Source of the DNA: Blastobasis lacticolella
Lineage: Eukaryota > Arthropoda > Insecta > Lepidoptera > Blastobasidae
DNA length: 64,000 nucleotides
Assembly: GCA_905147135.1 (NCBI GenBank)
Contig: LR990048.1
Coordinates: forward strand, 5,254,563-5,318,562
Reading direction: 5' to 3'
The position numbers and the translations under genes were made by a program. This document shows positions 1 to 11,635 of this stretch, in pieces (within the stretch, counting starts at the first letter, position 1; every line of letters begins with the position of its first letter). Below the pieces are notes generated by a model. The model was not told where the DNA came from and searched no databases. It saw only the letters and a program-made list of their open reading frames with translations.

Positions 1-344
1 TAGAGGAAGTAAAGCCTCTTGTGATGATTTAAAATGTGCACAAGTTTTGATTTGCATGGAAAAGGTAAAGTTTATAACAAATTCTTTCCTCGCCAAAACC
101 TACGCCCGATTTACGTACCTATTTCTCAGATTATTAAAGCGCTTATAAGACAATTTCAAAGATCGGTGTACCAAACTCATTGGATTGTTGGTTATTCTCT
201 CTCACAAGTTATATTGCTGGAATAAAACTGAAGAGTGATAAGTGAGGATTGATCAGTAATATGGCAAAAAGATGGATTTATTTTTAATAACCGTAAGAAC
301 TACATAAATTGCATTTCTCGGCTTGCCTTACTCTGAAACCCTAG
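1..344. other. Unassigned flank upstream of LINE A
   Basis: AT-rich sequence with no supported gene. The only ORF is 63 codons without recognisable features. It may be host flank or more of the 5' part of the LINE that follows. No target-site duplication could be paired with the 3' end of that LINE. Confidence 0.4.
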
Positions 345-383
345 GCACGCCACTGCAGTGAAGAAATCAAACAGTCAAAATCA

Positions 384-1442
384 TTGCTATTTGAGTCAGT
401 GTCGTGTGATTTACGAGAAATAACAAGAAAAAGGAAAGGTAAAGAGCAGAGAGAGCTAGACGACATCATTAGCCTGTTTAAAACGCTGGATCCAGATGTA
501 ATACCAGTATTTGTGGCGAGACAATTAGAAAAGCTACCCCCAATTACCTTTGACCACCTGGATTGCACGAAATTATTAAAGGATCTCGTTAGATTACAAA
601 ACGAGGTAAATGAATTCAAGAATTCTTATGCGACCGTAAGACAATTAGAAGATCTTAGGTGTGATATGCACGACATTAGGCATTCCTCAATACCAGCTAT
701 GCCCTACTCAAATGTAAATATGAAGCGTGGTGCCTGGATGTTAGAAAGTGGACCAATGGGTTTGACTAACTATCATAATTCAACTACCATTGCATCGGCT
801 AATAATGAAGTACAAAATGAATGTTCTGTACGAAATACAGAGTATCGGGACATATTGGCGGGTAATAACCAAACGCTCGAATCAGCTGAGCGACAGGTAG
901 CGACCGGACGTATCGCCCGTCCGATGACTCACGCTGCACCGAGCATCCGAGACGACGATTCAAGTAAACAAAAAACTGTCTGTGATAATGCAAACGTACA
1001 ACCTCCCGAACAAGTTCTGCCAACGACTGATAAAAACAAAAATATGTCGGAATGGCAAAAAGTAACGAGACGTAAGAAAAAACCAAAGGCGAGACTTAGT
1101 GGCAAGATAGGTACTGCTACGGAATACCAAGGATTTAAAGCGGCTGAGAGAAAATCTCCTATTTTTATAACAAATGTTCATAAAGACACGGAGGAAGCTG
1201 ATATTGTGGACTACATTTTTTCGAAAACCAAAGAAACGGTAGAACTAGAAAAGATTAATGTGAAAAATAAAGGACATAACGCATACAAGTTCTTTGTATC
1301 ACGCCAAAAAATATCCCTGTTTATGGAGGAGAGTCTGTGGCCACAGGGTATCATATTTAGACCGTTTATACATTTTAAACAAAAGTATGATAACGCGAAC
1401 CAAGTGGTAACCGGTATGACAAATTTAAATAATGGATCCTGA
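384..1442 (+). CDS. LINE A ORF1 protein (5' start missing)
   Basis: About 350 codons remain open; the frame extends upstream to 345, where it is closed by a TAG at 342. The first codon here is TTG, not ATG, so the true N-terminus is not visible. The first third is charged and helical, which may be a coiled coil for trimerisation as in other LINE ORF1 proteins. The middle is low-complexity. The C-terminal third, after a basic stretch rich in K and R near residue 225, carries a segment starting SPIFITNVHK that looks like an RRM-like fold (inference). The stop TGA at 1440-1442 overlaps the ORF2 ATG at 1432, an 11-base overlap that suggests reinitiation. Confidence 0.7.
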   Translation: MLFESVSCDLREITRKRKGKEQRELDDIISLFKTLDPDVIPVFVARQLEKLPPITFDHLDCTKLLKDLVRLQNEVNEFKNSYATVRQLEDLRCDMHDIRHSSIPAMPYSNVNMKRGAWMLESGPMGLTNYHNSTTIASANNEVQNECSVRNTEYRDILAGNNQTLESAERQVATGRIARPMTHAAPSIRDDDSSKQKTVCDNANVQPPEQVLPTTDKNKNMSEWQKVTRRKKKPKARLSGKIGTATEYQGFKAAERKSPIFITNVHKDTEEADIVDYIFSKTKETVELEKINVKNKGHNAYKFFVSRQKISLFMEESLWPQGIIFRPFIHFKQKYDNANQVVTGMTNLNNGS

Positions 1443-4248
1443 GTCAAAAGAATTGAAATGCACACTCGTTAGTTTCAACTGTAAAAGTGTCAAGAGATCA
1501 ATTGACTCAGTAAGAGAATTTTGTAAAACTGCGGATATAATCGCCCTGCAAGAAACTTGGCTGCGGCCGGACGAAAGATCTTTCCTGAGCAGTGTAAACA
1601 ACAGCTTTAGCTATGTCGGAACATCAGCGATCGATACGTCGGCAGGTATACTGCGCGGGCGACCGTATGGAGGTGTTGCGCTACTATGGAGAAGCAACCT
1701 GTTCCGAAATGTGTCTATTATTCAATGCGATAACGCGCGAGTGTGTGCTATAAAAATAGTGACGAACAATAGGCCCATCGTTGTGGTGAGCGTTTACATG
1801 CCTACTGATGCGGCGGATAACTTGTTGGAGTTTACGGACTGCCTCAGTACAGTGAGTGCTATAGTAAATGATTGCCGTGTCGAGTCTGCTTACGTTATGG
1901 GCGATTTTAATGCCCACCCACACGAATTATTTTATAATGAACATTTATGTTTTTGTTGTGAACAGAAATGGAACTGTGTGGATGTCGATCATCTAGGTTT
2001 GTAATCTGACACTTACACGTTTATAAGTGAGGCTCATAACTGTAAGAGATGGCTTGATCACTGCCTTGTTACACAGTCAGCCATTAGTTCGGTAGCAAAG
2101 GTTTATATTAAGTATGACGTATTATGGTCGGATCATTTTCCGCTTTTTGTTGATTGTAACATGAGTGTATTGTCACAAAAATTACAACCGCCTCCACCAG
2201 CTCGCGATTGGTTAGTATGGGGAAATCCCACAAATGAAGAGATAGCAATATACAGTGGCGAGTGTCATGCTAGATTGAAAGTGGTGGAGTTCCCCGTGGA
2301 ATTATCTGCGTGCGCGGACCATTTTTGTGGCAATCGTGAGCATTGGTGTGTTATTGACAAATTGTATAATGATATTGTGTTGGCTTTGACGGAATCCGCA
2401 TCTATTGCTTTTGGTAGGAAGAAAGCAAGTAAACGAAAAATAGTCGGATGGAATAGGCATGTACATGACGCACACAGGGAGTCCAGATTGAATTTTAAGG
2501 TTTGGAAATTAAATGGGAAACCTATGTATGGGGGTGTATATAACGACATGGTCTTAAGTAGGAAGATATTTAAGTCGAAACTCAAATGGTGCCAAGATCA
2601 TGAAGACCAGATCAAAATGGACATGGTCGCGGCGCAGCACGATAAGAAAGACTTTCGCGGTTTTTGGAAAAGTACCAGCAAACTAAATACTCGACCTGGC
2701 CTCCCTGTGAGTGTGGATGGGGAAAGTGACCCTAAACAAATTGCCGAGTTGTTTAAACAGCAGTTTGTTGTAAAGTCTTCCCTGGGGCCGGCGCTGGACG
2801 TGCAGTGTGCTGAAATACCAAGCGACCAAGCGGGAAACATTAGCTTTACAGCGAAGGATGTGCGCCACGGAATAAAATCAATGCGTAGAGGTAAATCCCC
2901 CGGGCATGACGGGCTAAGTATAGAGCACCTCCAGCATGCCGGACCCCATATCTCCAGGGTTCTGTCAATGCTGTATACACTTTGCCTACGTCACTCATAT
3001 CTCCCGTCGGATTTCACGAGATCTATTGTTGTGCCTGTAGTAAAGAACAAGACCGGAGATGTATCTGACAAAGGAAACTACCGACCTATAACGCTGGCTA
3101 CGGTGATCTCCAAGGTATTTGACAGCATGCTTAACCAACATCTCAACCAGTACTTAAAGTTGCATGATAACCAGTTTGGGTTTAGACCTGGACTCTCTAC
3201 AGAGAGTGCAATACTGTCGTTAAAGCACGCTGTCAAATACTATACGAATCGAAATACACCGGTATTTGTCTGTGTCTTAGATTTGTCTAAGGCTTTTGAC
3301 CTGGTTTCTTATGACAAACTGTGGGAAAAACTTAAACAAACAAATATCCCCCAGGAACTTATCAACATCTTTAGGTTCTGGTATGAGAACCAGGTCAACA
3401 GTGTGAAATGGGCAAACATGTTGTCTGAACCGTACAGGCTGGAGTGTGGGGTGAGGCAAGGGGGGTTAAGCTCTCCTTCACTCTTCAGCGTGTACGTAAA
3501 CGGGTTGATTGAGGCGCTCAGCAGCGTGCGTGGCTGCCATATCGACGGAGTTTGCGTCAACAACATTAGTTACGCGGATGACATGGCGCTGCTGAGCGCG
3601 TCAGTGTGCGGTATAAGAAAACTGCTGGGTATTTGTGAGTCGTACGCTGGTGTTCACGGTCTCAAGTATAATGTACTTAAGAGTCAGTACATGGTGTTTG
3701 AGGCTGGTCGGAGACGTCCCTCGCAGTATCCGCCTGTAACACTATATGGAGTACCCCTTACAAAGGTAGATAAATTCAAATATCTGGGTCATATAGTCAC
3801 GAGCAGCCTCAAGGACGATGCTGACATCGAACGGGAAAGGAGAGCGCTCTCCGTGAGAGCAAACATGATTGCTCGCAGGTTTGCACGCTGCTCAAATAGT
3901 GCGAAGGTGACGCTGTTTAAAGCTTTCTGCAGTTCTCTGTACACCCGCAGCCTGTGGGTGAGTCATACGCGGAGGGCGTTCGATTCTATTCGTATACAGT
4001 ATAACAATGCACTGAGGGTGATGTTGAGGCTACCCCGTCACTGCAGTGCGTCGGGCATGTTCGCGGAGGCGCGCACGGACTGCTTCTACACCGTGATGCG
4101 CAAGCGGGCCGCGGCGCTGGTAAGCAGAGTGCGGGCTAGCACCAACAGCGTTCTCAGCATGATAGCGGACAGAGTTGACTGTGTATTTATAAATAGATGC
4201 GGACACCTCCAGGTGGCTCGCAACAAAAACTATAAAATTTGTTACTAA
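1432..4248 (+). pseudogene. LINE A ORF2, endonuclease + reverse transcriptase, one nonsense codon
   Basis: One reading frame runs from the ATG at 1432 to the TAA at 4248, interrupted only by TAA at 2002-2004. Before the stop are APE endonuclease motifs: LVSFNCKS, ALQETWL (catalytic Glu), GGVALLW and MGDFNAHP. After it are SDTYTF, LDHCLVT and SDHFPLFV (catalytic His), so the stop splits the endonuclease. The reverse transcriptase follows: NYRPITLATVISK, LDLSKAFDLVSYDKL (motif A Asp), GVRQGGLSSPSLF and YADDMALL (catalytic Asp pair). The RT half is fully open from 2005. The copy is otherwise undamaged, implying recent activity of the family. Confidence 0.85.
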
Positions 4249-4310
4249 CATTAGTAAGTAAGGTGTGAAAATACTAACAAATTGAGTCACTGTTACTTGA
4301 ATAAAGAAAA

Positions 4311-4328
4311 TAATAATAATAATAATAA
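4311..4328 (+). repeat. (TAA)n microsatellite, left junction of the Dong-type element
   Basis: Six TAA units, preceded by AAAGAAAA, mark the boundary between the LINE A 3' tail and the 5' end of the next LINE. The same motif reappears at 8926-8940 at the far end of that LINE. This is the arrangement expected for insertion into a TAA repeat. Confidence 0.85.
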
Positions 4329-7300
4329 CCCCGCCACTGTATCTCCACGTTGCCGTCGTGGCGGGGCTTGCGTGAACCAATGACCCTTAGAGCTATGCCG
4401 GTAGAGCCACTCATGCCGGACAGGTCTAAGGCGAGGATCCAGACCAAGAGGGATACAACCCAAGCCAAGGTGGAATAGCGTACGCCGAGGGCTGCGTGGC
4501 TAGGGGGGAGCCTAGTCTTTAGTATGCGGACTCTGGGTGATGGGGACACCCAGTTTCATACCTACCCTTGCCGTGGTGAACGCAGGGCTCTGCCACGGTC
4601 GACCCATGTGTCCCTAGCTTCGCGTGGGAACTAAATGATAACCCGATCAAAATTAAAAAAAAACTCTACCCAGGCCCGCGAGCCTGTTGTTGCTGACGAA
4701 ACCGTCGAACCAAAATCGGACATATCCGATAATAACAGCACAGACAGCCAGTCGCTGTTCTCGTCTGTAGCATCTACGCGCCCGTCATTCATGACGCGAC
4801 GCACGTCTATCGCATCCTCAAGCACCATCAGTAGTTTACTCGAGGTTGTTGCGCAGGGAACCAACTGTGGCTCACAAACTGCGCCCACCACGAGTACCGC
4901 GCCCAACGCGCGCACGCGTAGAAGATGGTCAACTGAAATGAACGAACTCATTCTACGCACATACTACCAATTAACTGCATTAGGGACAGACAAAAAATGC
5001 TACTTAGGACCACTTCACACCAAATTCTCTGAGAAATATCCGAATATAGACGTAAGCAGACAAAGGCTAGGAGATCAGTGCCGAGCAATACTACGGAACA
5101 AACTGATACCACAATGTAGAATTGATATAATCTACAATGAAGTAAAAAGTGAATTAGAACATTTACAACAAGAAATATACACGCAAAGTAACACACCGGT
5201 CAGTTGCACGCAACAAACTTTAGGACATATGTCGCCCTTATTAGCCCCGTCGTATTCACACTGCGAAACACAAAATAACTCACGAATGAAATGGCTACAG
5301 GAGCACAACGAAGCAATCATGTTCTCGTATTTCAGAATCACTCTAATGGGGACGAATAAAACTGCATACCGAAAACTACTTCACCGAGAGTTCATAAATA
5401 AATTTCCCCATCTAGCACATCTAACTGAACAGAGAATAGCTGACCAGCGGCGATTAATTGTTAACAATAAATACATCACAGATAATAGAATGAATTCCAT
5501 AAAACAGGAAGTTGCTGCAGAACTTCAAATGGACACTAATGGAAATGACAAAGACATTACTAATGTCCCGAATGCAGAAATAGACATTATATTAGGATCT
5601 CACCAGGAAGACACAATTCGAAATGATAGACACAATAATAATGACCCGTTTTTAGCATTGGAAACTAACTTAGAATTAGAGCCGGATTTAACTTCAGACG
5701 GTTTACAAGCCAATTCTCAAGCTAAAACTACTCCTAACCGCAATGTAAATATAGATCAAACATTTCACGACGTCTACCAACACTATAAAGACACTCCACC
5801 GACAAACAGAGCATACTTACCTAAATTAAAATCCTCTAAAAAATTGGCAAAACTTGTTCAATATATGAATGAAGTAATTCTACCTGAAAATGTTAACTGC
5901 GACACTGACTTCAATACATTACAAACAATGATTTACTGCGCTGCTTGGACTGTAGTTAAAGAAAATGGGTCCAAAATATATATGACTAAACCAGACGGAT
6001 CACACCACACAGCCCCACACACAAAACCAAAATGGCAAAGAAGGCTGGAACAAAAAATAACGGACCTAAGAAGAAAAATAGGTAGGCTAACACAATATAT
6101 TAATGGTAATCGAAACAGGAAACTCAATGCACAAGTTCAAAGGATATTAGAGCAAAATAAGATTCATACAGTTCACGAAAACGTAAATGCAGAACCCATA
6201 CTTGTTTTAGACACGCTTAAGCAAAAACTGTCTCTGACTTCATGCCGATTAAAAAGATACACGGAATGTACACTCCGTAAAAAACAAAATGTTCAATTCA
6301 TTAATAACGAACAACAATTTTATCGCCAAATAACCAAAAATTCCTATGACAGTCATGAAATCAACACATATGACAATATAAATAGTACACCTGATCCTGA
6401 GGAATTCCACAGATTTTGGTCTAATATATGGCAGACACCGATAGTACACAATGAAGAAGCTGAATGGATTAAAATGGAGACTACAAATAATACACATAAA
6501 CATCCTATGCAATTTGACTACATCCCAGCTGACATATTTCAGAGGGTGCTTCGCCGATTACACAACTGGAAAGCCCCTGGATCAGACCATATTCATAGTT
6601 ATTGGTATAAGCAGTTTACCAGTATCCATCCATATATTCATAACTACATAAACGAATTTATTCTGCACCCAGAAAAAATGCCAAAATATATTACCACAGG
6701 GATCACTTATATGATTCCAAAAGACCACAGCGATCTGAAAAACCCAGCTAAATATTGACCCATTACCTGCCTGCAAACACTATACAAAATAATAACATCA
6801 TGTTTGGCTGATTTAATATATGACCACATTGATAACAATAAAATCCTAGCTGAACAACAGAAAGGCTGCCGCAAATTCAGCCAAGGTTGCAAAGAACAAC
6901 TCACAATTGATTCAGTAGTCCTAAAACAAGTCCAAAAAACAAAATCAGATATTTACACAATGTACATTGACTATAAAAAAGCATACGACTCTGTTCCCCA
7001 CTCCTGGTTATTACAAATCCTAGAAATATACAAAATACACCCAACACTTATTTCATTCCTACAAAATACAATGTCAAACTGGGTTACTAGTCTTAAAATA
7101 AACACATCAATTTCAGATATAGAAACTGAAGACATTAGAATACAACGTGGCATATTTCAGGGAGATGCGCTTAGCCCGTTGTGGTTTTGCCTTGCGTTAA
7201 ATCCATTATCGAACTTGCTAAACACTTGCGACGCGGGTTACCCTCTAAAATACAATAGTAACTGTAATACGCAAACCGACCGAGTCCAACTTAAGTTAAA

Positions 7301-8925
7301 TCATTTGTTATATATGGACGATATAAAACTGTATGCCGCTGATCGAGAAGAACTGCATTTATTAGCCAGTATTACAGAAGCCCTGTCTCAGGACATCCAT
7401 ATGGACTTTGGCATAGACAAATGCAAGATCAATTCTGTGATAGCAGGTCAGCAAGATGACCAATGCTATGAACTACAGTCTGGTGAACGAATAGAACCCT
7501 TGGATGAAAATGGGACATATAAATACCTCGGCTATCTCCAATCTCAACAAATAGAACATAAAAACACCAAAGTCAATCTCAGAAAGCAATTTAAACATAG
7601 GCTTAATCTAATACTAAAATCGCAATTAAATGCTAGGAACACTATTAAGGCAATAAATACTTTTGCGATACCTATACTGACGTACTCTTTTGGTATTATT
7701 ACCTGGACAAAGACAGAACTCATCAATCTTCAACGTACTATAAATACCACTATGACGAAGCAGCGGAAGCACCATCCACGATCGTGTGTTCAAAGACTTG
7801 TTTTACCGCGAACAGACGGAGGGCGAGGTTTGATTGATATCAAAAATCTACACAATAAGCAGATATCCACCTTGAGAACCTATTTTCACGATAAAGCAAA
7901 TACTTCCACCATACACGAAGCAATAATTCAAAGAGACCGAAAACTTACTCCCTTAAACTTATCAGATACCAGCTCCCAACGAAATGAACACCAAGTTGAC
8001 ACGCAAACTAAATTATCCGAGTGGGCCCGAAAGTCTCTCCATGGAAGACACCTCCACGACCTGAACCAACCAAACGTCGACAAATTAGCGTCGAACGAGT
8101 GGCTCAGACGTGGGGAGCTTTTCCCTGAGACTGAAGGCTTCATGCTAGCAATACAAGATCAGGTTATCGAAACACGAAATTATCAGAAACACATAATCAA
8201 AAGTATACCATCGGACACGTGCAGGAGATGTAATAGCTTACCTGAAACGATACAACATATAACTGGAGCCTGTAGAGCCATCGTACAAACTGACTACAAA
8301 CACAGACACGACCAGGTAGCTAAAATTATCCACCAGCAACTTGCATTAAAATATCAATTGACTACGCAACCGCTCACACCTTATTACAAATATAATCCCG
8401 ATACCGTATTAGAAAATTCAACTCACAAACTTTATTATGACAGAGCCATCCTTACTGATAGAACTATTCACTATAACAGACCGGATATAACATTAATCAA
8501 TAAAATTAATAAAACAGCACAACTAATAGACATTGCCATCCCTAATTCACATAATCTCCAAACGACAATATCAGAGAAATTGACTAAGTATATAGATCTA
8601 AAAGATGAAGTAGTCCGTCTCTGGAAACTTCAAAAAGCTACTATAGTACCAATAGTACTTTCTACTACCGGCATAATCCCCAAACAATTGCATCAGTCAT
8701 TAGAGAGTCTGGACTTGCCCAAGTTTACATACTCTTTACTTCAGAAAGCTACCATTTTAAATACATGCAGGATTGTAAGGATTTTCTTGCAGAATAATCC
8801 CCAACCCCATGAATCTAACAGTAATTCTTAACAATGCCATTTCACATGACATCCACTTGGCCTTGGCCCGTGGTGTCATTAGGTAACCAGTATCGTGTAC
8901 TGAGAGGGATCAACCCAAAAGAAAA
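4329..8925 (+). mobile_element. Dong/R4-clade non-LTR retrotransposon
   Basis: A single long ORF (4635-8831) with an N-terminal DNA-binding-type region, a central reverse transcriptase and a C-terminal restriction-like endonuclease: the R4/Dong layout, not the APE layout. There is a 5' UTR of about 300 bp and a 3' UTR of about 90 bp. Both ends abut TAA repeats. The Dong family, first described in Bombyx mori, is known to insert into TAA repeats, which supports the assignment. The element appears full length, with a single nonsense codon. Confidence 0.9.
4635..8831 (+). pseudogene. Dong-type ORF: N-terminal repeats, RT, restriction-like endonuclease (one stop)
   Basis: The ATG at 4635 opens one frame to TAA at 8829-8831, broken only by TGA at 6756-6758. 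The codon after KNPAKY is TGA where RT families carry Arg before PIT, so a CGA-to-TGA CpG transition is likely. Residues 95-176 and 217-297 are a visible internal duplication, each with an RRRW/RMKW start, a tyrosine-rich helix and a QRLGDQ/QRIADQ core. RT motifs are YIDYKKAYDSVPHSW, IQRGIFQGDALSPLW and YMDDIKLY. Near 8218 a CX2CX8HX4C zinc motif precedes RPDITLI and LIDIAIP, the PD-(D/E)XK-like nuclease core. Expected role: target-primed reverse transcription at TAA sites. Confidence 0.88.
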
Positions 8926-8940
8926 TAATAATAATAATAA
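8926..8940 (+). repeat. (TAA)n microsatellite, right junction of the Dong-type element
   Basis: Five TAA units, again preceded by AAAGAAAA, at the 3' end of the Dong-type element. This is either the duplicated or extended target or the element's own tail. Confidence 0.8.
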
Positions 8941-10036
8941 CTTGGATGAGGACGTGATTGTCAACACCAACTTCATCTGTTTGTCAAAAGTGACACTTTA
9001 CTAGAAGGCGACGTTAGTTCTGATTTCGGCCACGTCCAAAATATTCATGAAGGGCTATAATACATACATATAGCTTGTCAAAAAGATGATGCTGCTGGTG
9101 TTGCTCTATGCCCTCCCATTGAAATTCTGAACGCGTCTCCTTGATTGATAACACACCTCTCCTTGGGAGATACAAAAATGAATGGGTTGACTTGGAGGAG
9201 AGAAGAAGCAGGATAGGGGTTCCTGGCAGAAGCCAGGATTGACTGTTTGGATGATGGTCAAGATTATGAATATTGTATCATTTAGATTTCACCCGATTTC
9301 TTAGTGGTAAACACTAGATATTATCAATAATTCATTTCAATATCTTTGATCGTTGGCGACTCCATAGTCGTCTTGTTTTGATATTTTTATAGTGTATTAG
9401 TGCCAAAAATTTTCTGCCCCATTTACTGCGTCATTTTCTAGTTCTATTAAAATTTGGAGAGATAACCGTATATTTTTGTTTCTCTTTTTCACTTTGAGAG
9501 AGGATAATCCTATAACCGACATACAGCAAAGACTTAATTTTTTTTTGAGAGCACAGAGAACGAGTAATCAGGGTTACCATCTAAGCATTTTTTGAGATGT
9601 CATTATTAGTACCAAATCATGACACACAGTTGGCAACCCTGCCCGCAATTGCGGTTCGTGCGGTGCGGCCAGTGTGGCCATGCCATCAGCAACGTCAGCA
9701 ATATCTCAATGCGATGCGTGCGGCGCGTGCGGCGCGTGCGGCTCTTGCGGTGCGGGCTAGTCGACGCGTAGCTTAAACTTCTTAGACAGAGTTTAACACA
9801 TTAAGTTCACAGATGTTGTACGCGTACAAGGAAGGAGATTAATGTCTTAGAGGCCAGCTCAGGACATTTCTTTTGTTATAAAATTGGTCAGCAGCGTTTC
9901 CTGTTTTTTGATTTACGTGCCAAGCGTGGAGTTTGTGACAAACCCCCCCACTAGTTTATAGCAGGCTTAAATACTGAAGTGCAGTTACAATTTAAACTTA
10001 CAATTTTTTTCTTATATTTATGGGTAAATATTTTAG
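8941..10036. other. Repeat-derived intergenic DNA
   Basis: No coding capacity seen. 8990-9060 is diverged but alignable to 36835-36900 in intron 15 of stc (shared AGAAGGCG and CTGATTT cores), so it is an interspersed repeat. Around 9195-9260 is a segment like the 3' ends of RTE-type LINEs. 9711-9775 is a GC-rich block of GTGCGGCGC units also present at 12073-12130. Confidence 0.5.
9711..9775 (+). repeat. GC-rich GTGCGG block, copy 1
   Basis: The block of GTGCGGCGC units ending in CTAGTCGACGCGTAGCTTAA is repeated at 12073-12130 with near identity except for one extra 9-base unit. A more diverged GC-rich stretch lies at 11573-11610. The family is not recognised. Confidence 0.65.
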
Positions 10037-10311
10037 GACTTGCACCCGGTTTCTGAAACGCTTGTCAACGCAAAAATTACGTAACAGCTTGTTAAACACT
10101 GATTAAATGCAGTTTGGGTTTCTGAAAGGGCCAATTGACGGTTTGTTAACAGCTTGTCAACGGATTGTCAAATCTCCAATTAACGGCTGATTAATGTAAT
10201 TTTGGGTTTCCGGAAAGCTTTTTCTCATGTTAACTGTATGTTATCGCCGTGTTATTTTAATTGGCGAAAATCGACCAATTAACCGATTGTCAAAAGAAAT
10301 TATATCCGATT

Positions 10312-10895
10312 TTCTTGGTCTAGGTCTTGGTCCTGGCCCTGGTCCAGGTCCTAGTTTTGGTCCAAGGCAAAGTCCAGGTCTAGGGTCCAGGTTCTGGTCC
10401 AGGATCATGACCAAAACTGCAACCTTGATCACAATTTGAGCTTGAACCAGAACCAGGACCTAGACCAGTGCCAGCACATAGACCATAAACATTAGCTGGA
10501 CCAGGACCTGGTTCGGGGCCAGGACATGGACCTGAACCAGGACCAGGACCTGAACCACGGACATGTCAGGGTCCAGGACCTGGACCTGAACTAGAAGCTG
10601 GTCCGGGGCCAGGGCCTGAACCTGATCCAGGACCTGGTGCGGGGCCAGGACCTGGTCCAGGACCTGGTGCGGGGTCAGGACCTGGTCCGAAGCCAGGACC
10701 TGGACCTGAACCACGAAGTGGTCCGGGTCCAGTACCTGGACCTGAACCAGTACCTGGTCCGGGGCCAGTACCTAGACCTGAACCAGGACCTGTTCCGAAG
10801 CCAGGACCTGGACCTGAACCAGGACCTGATCCGGGGCCAGGACCTGGACCTGAACCACGAACCGGCTCGTGTCCATGACTTGAACCAGGATTTAA
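10312..10895 (+). repeat. GGACCT/GAACCA hexamer minisatellite (Gly-Pro-type)
   Basis: About 580 bp of degenerate 6-base units (GGACCT, GGACCA, TGAACC, GGGGCC). They form higher-order 36-48 bp blocks built around the palindrome CCAGGACCTGG. Because 6 is a multiple of 3, several frames are open and translate as GPGPGP or VQVLVQ. These are artefacts of the repeat, not genes. Confidence 0.85.
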
Positions 10896-10904
10896 CTATT
10901 GGGA

Positions 10905-11115
10905 GAAACTCACAGAATCGATAGCCGATGGGGCGAATGTTGTTGAGTGGCTTTCTCTGGATGGCCTCCCAAGAGATGGACTGACGACCTCTTTAAGGTC
11001 CTAGGGAGCCGATGGATGCAAGATAACAGAGTCGACCAGAGTGTAAGTCGTGGGAGGCCTGTATTCAGCAGTGGACCGGGACCCACCTAACTGCCTAAAG
11101 ATGATGATGATGGGA
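10905..11115 (+). mobile_element. RTE-type LINE 3' end remnant
   Basis: This has the phrase GGGAGGCCTGTATTCAGCAG followed by a short (GAT)n tail. That is the typical 3' terminus of RTE-like LINEs in Lepidoptera, where a variant reads GGAGGCCTATGTCCAGCAGT. Coding frames are broken. Confidence 0.6.
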
Positions 11116-11635
11116 TTACTGATCCACTGGAACCCGTGACCCTATAACATAAGTATTGTTATATTTTTTCTTTTCTCGCTCTGTATATATTTTTTTATAA
11201 TATTTGATTTTTATTTACACGAAAACTATACAACCGCTATCAAAAGGCCGCTAGGGACAGAGACAAATTAATGCGTTAGACAGAAACAAAACATATATGA
11301 GTGAATGAATGTGACTGATTTTAGCAGGGGTAGCCAGACGAAAAAATTAATCTCTTGTTAATGGTCGATTAGCTAACAATAGATTGATTGGCCTTTCAGA
11401 AACCCACGGTGATTTAACAGCTTGTTAAATGTGACAGTCTGTTAGCTAAACAATGATTTGACAAGCGTTTCAGAAACCGGGTGTTAGTCTCCCATTTCAG
11501 GCAAATAACGCCTTTTTCTCTTGTATCCCTGTCCGCATCGCCCGCATTTTATGCTGGTATCCCTAACTACTGACAATGCGGTGCGGCTGTGCGGCGCGGC
11601 CAGTGCGGGTAGTGAACGCACTCCTATACAAACTC

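Larger units (their letters stand above)
345..4310 (+). mobile_element. Non-LTR retrotransposon A (CR1-superclade-like, APE endonuclease)
   Basis: Two overlapping ORFs in the classic LINE order: an ORF1 nucleic-acid-binding type protein, then ORF2 with an apurinic-like endonuclease and a reverse transcriptase. ORF1 is open from 345 but has no in-frame ATG near its 5' end, so the copy is probably 5'-truncated or has lost its start. The 3' UTR is about 60 bp and ends in an AAT/TAA microsatellite, a tail type seen in CR1-group LINEs rather than poly(A). Clade assignment is uncertain (CR1, Daphne or Rex1 group are possible). A Dong-type element follows directly in the tail. Confidence 0.85.
10037..11489. 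mobile_element. 1.45 kb element with terminal inverted repeats starting GACTxxCACCCGG
   Basis: The left end at 10037 and the reverse complement of the right end at 11489 share CACCCGGTTTCTGAAACGCT and continue to match through TTGTCAA. Subterminal copies of TTTCTGAAA and AACAGCTTGTTAA lie inside both ends. The interior contains a hexamer-based minisatellite and an RTE-like 3' fragment but no transposase, so it is a non-autonomous DNA element, possibly captured or compound. Superfamily and target-site duplication are not clear. Confidence 0.7.

Noticed and set aside
10227..10924. ORFs encoding Gly-Pro or Val-Gln repeats
   Set aside because: Translation of a 6-base minisatellite; no start context or non-repeat domain.
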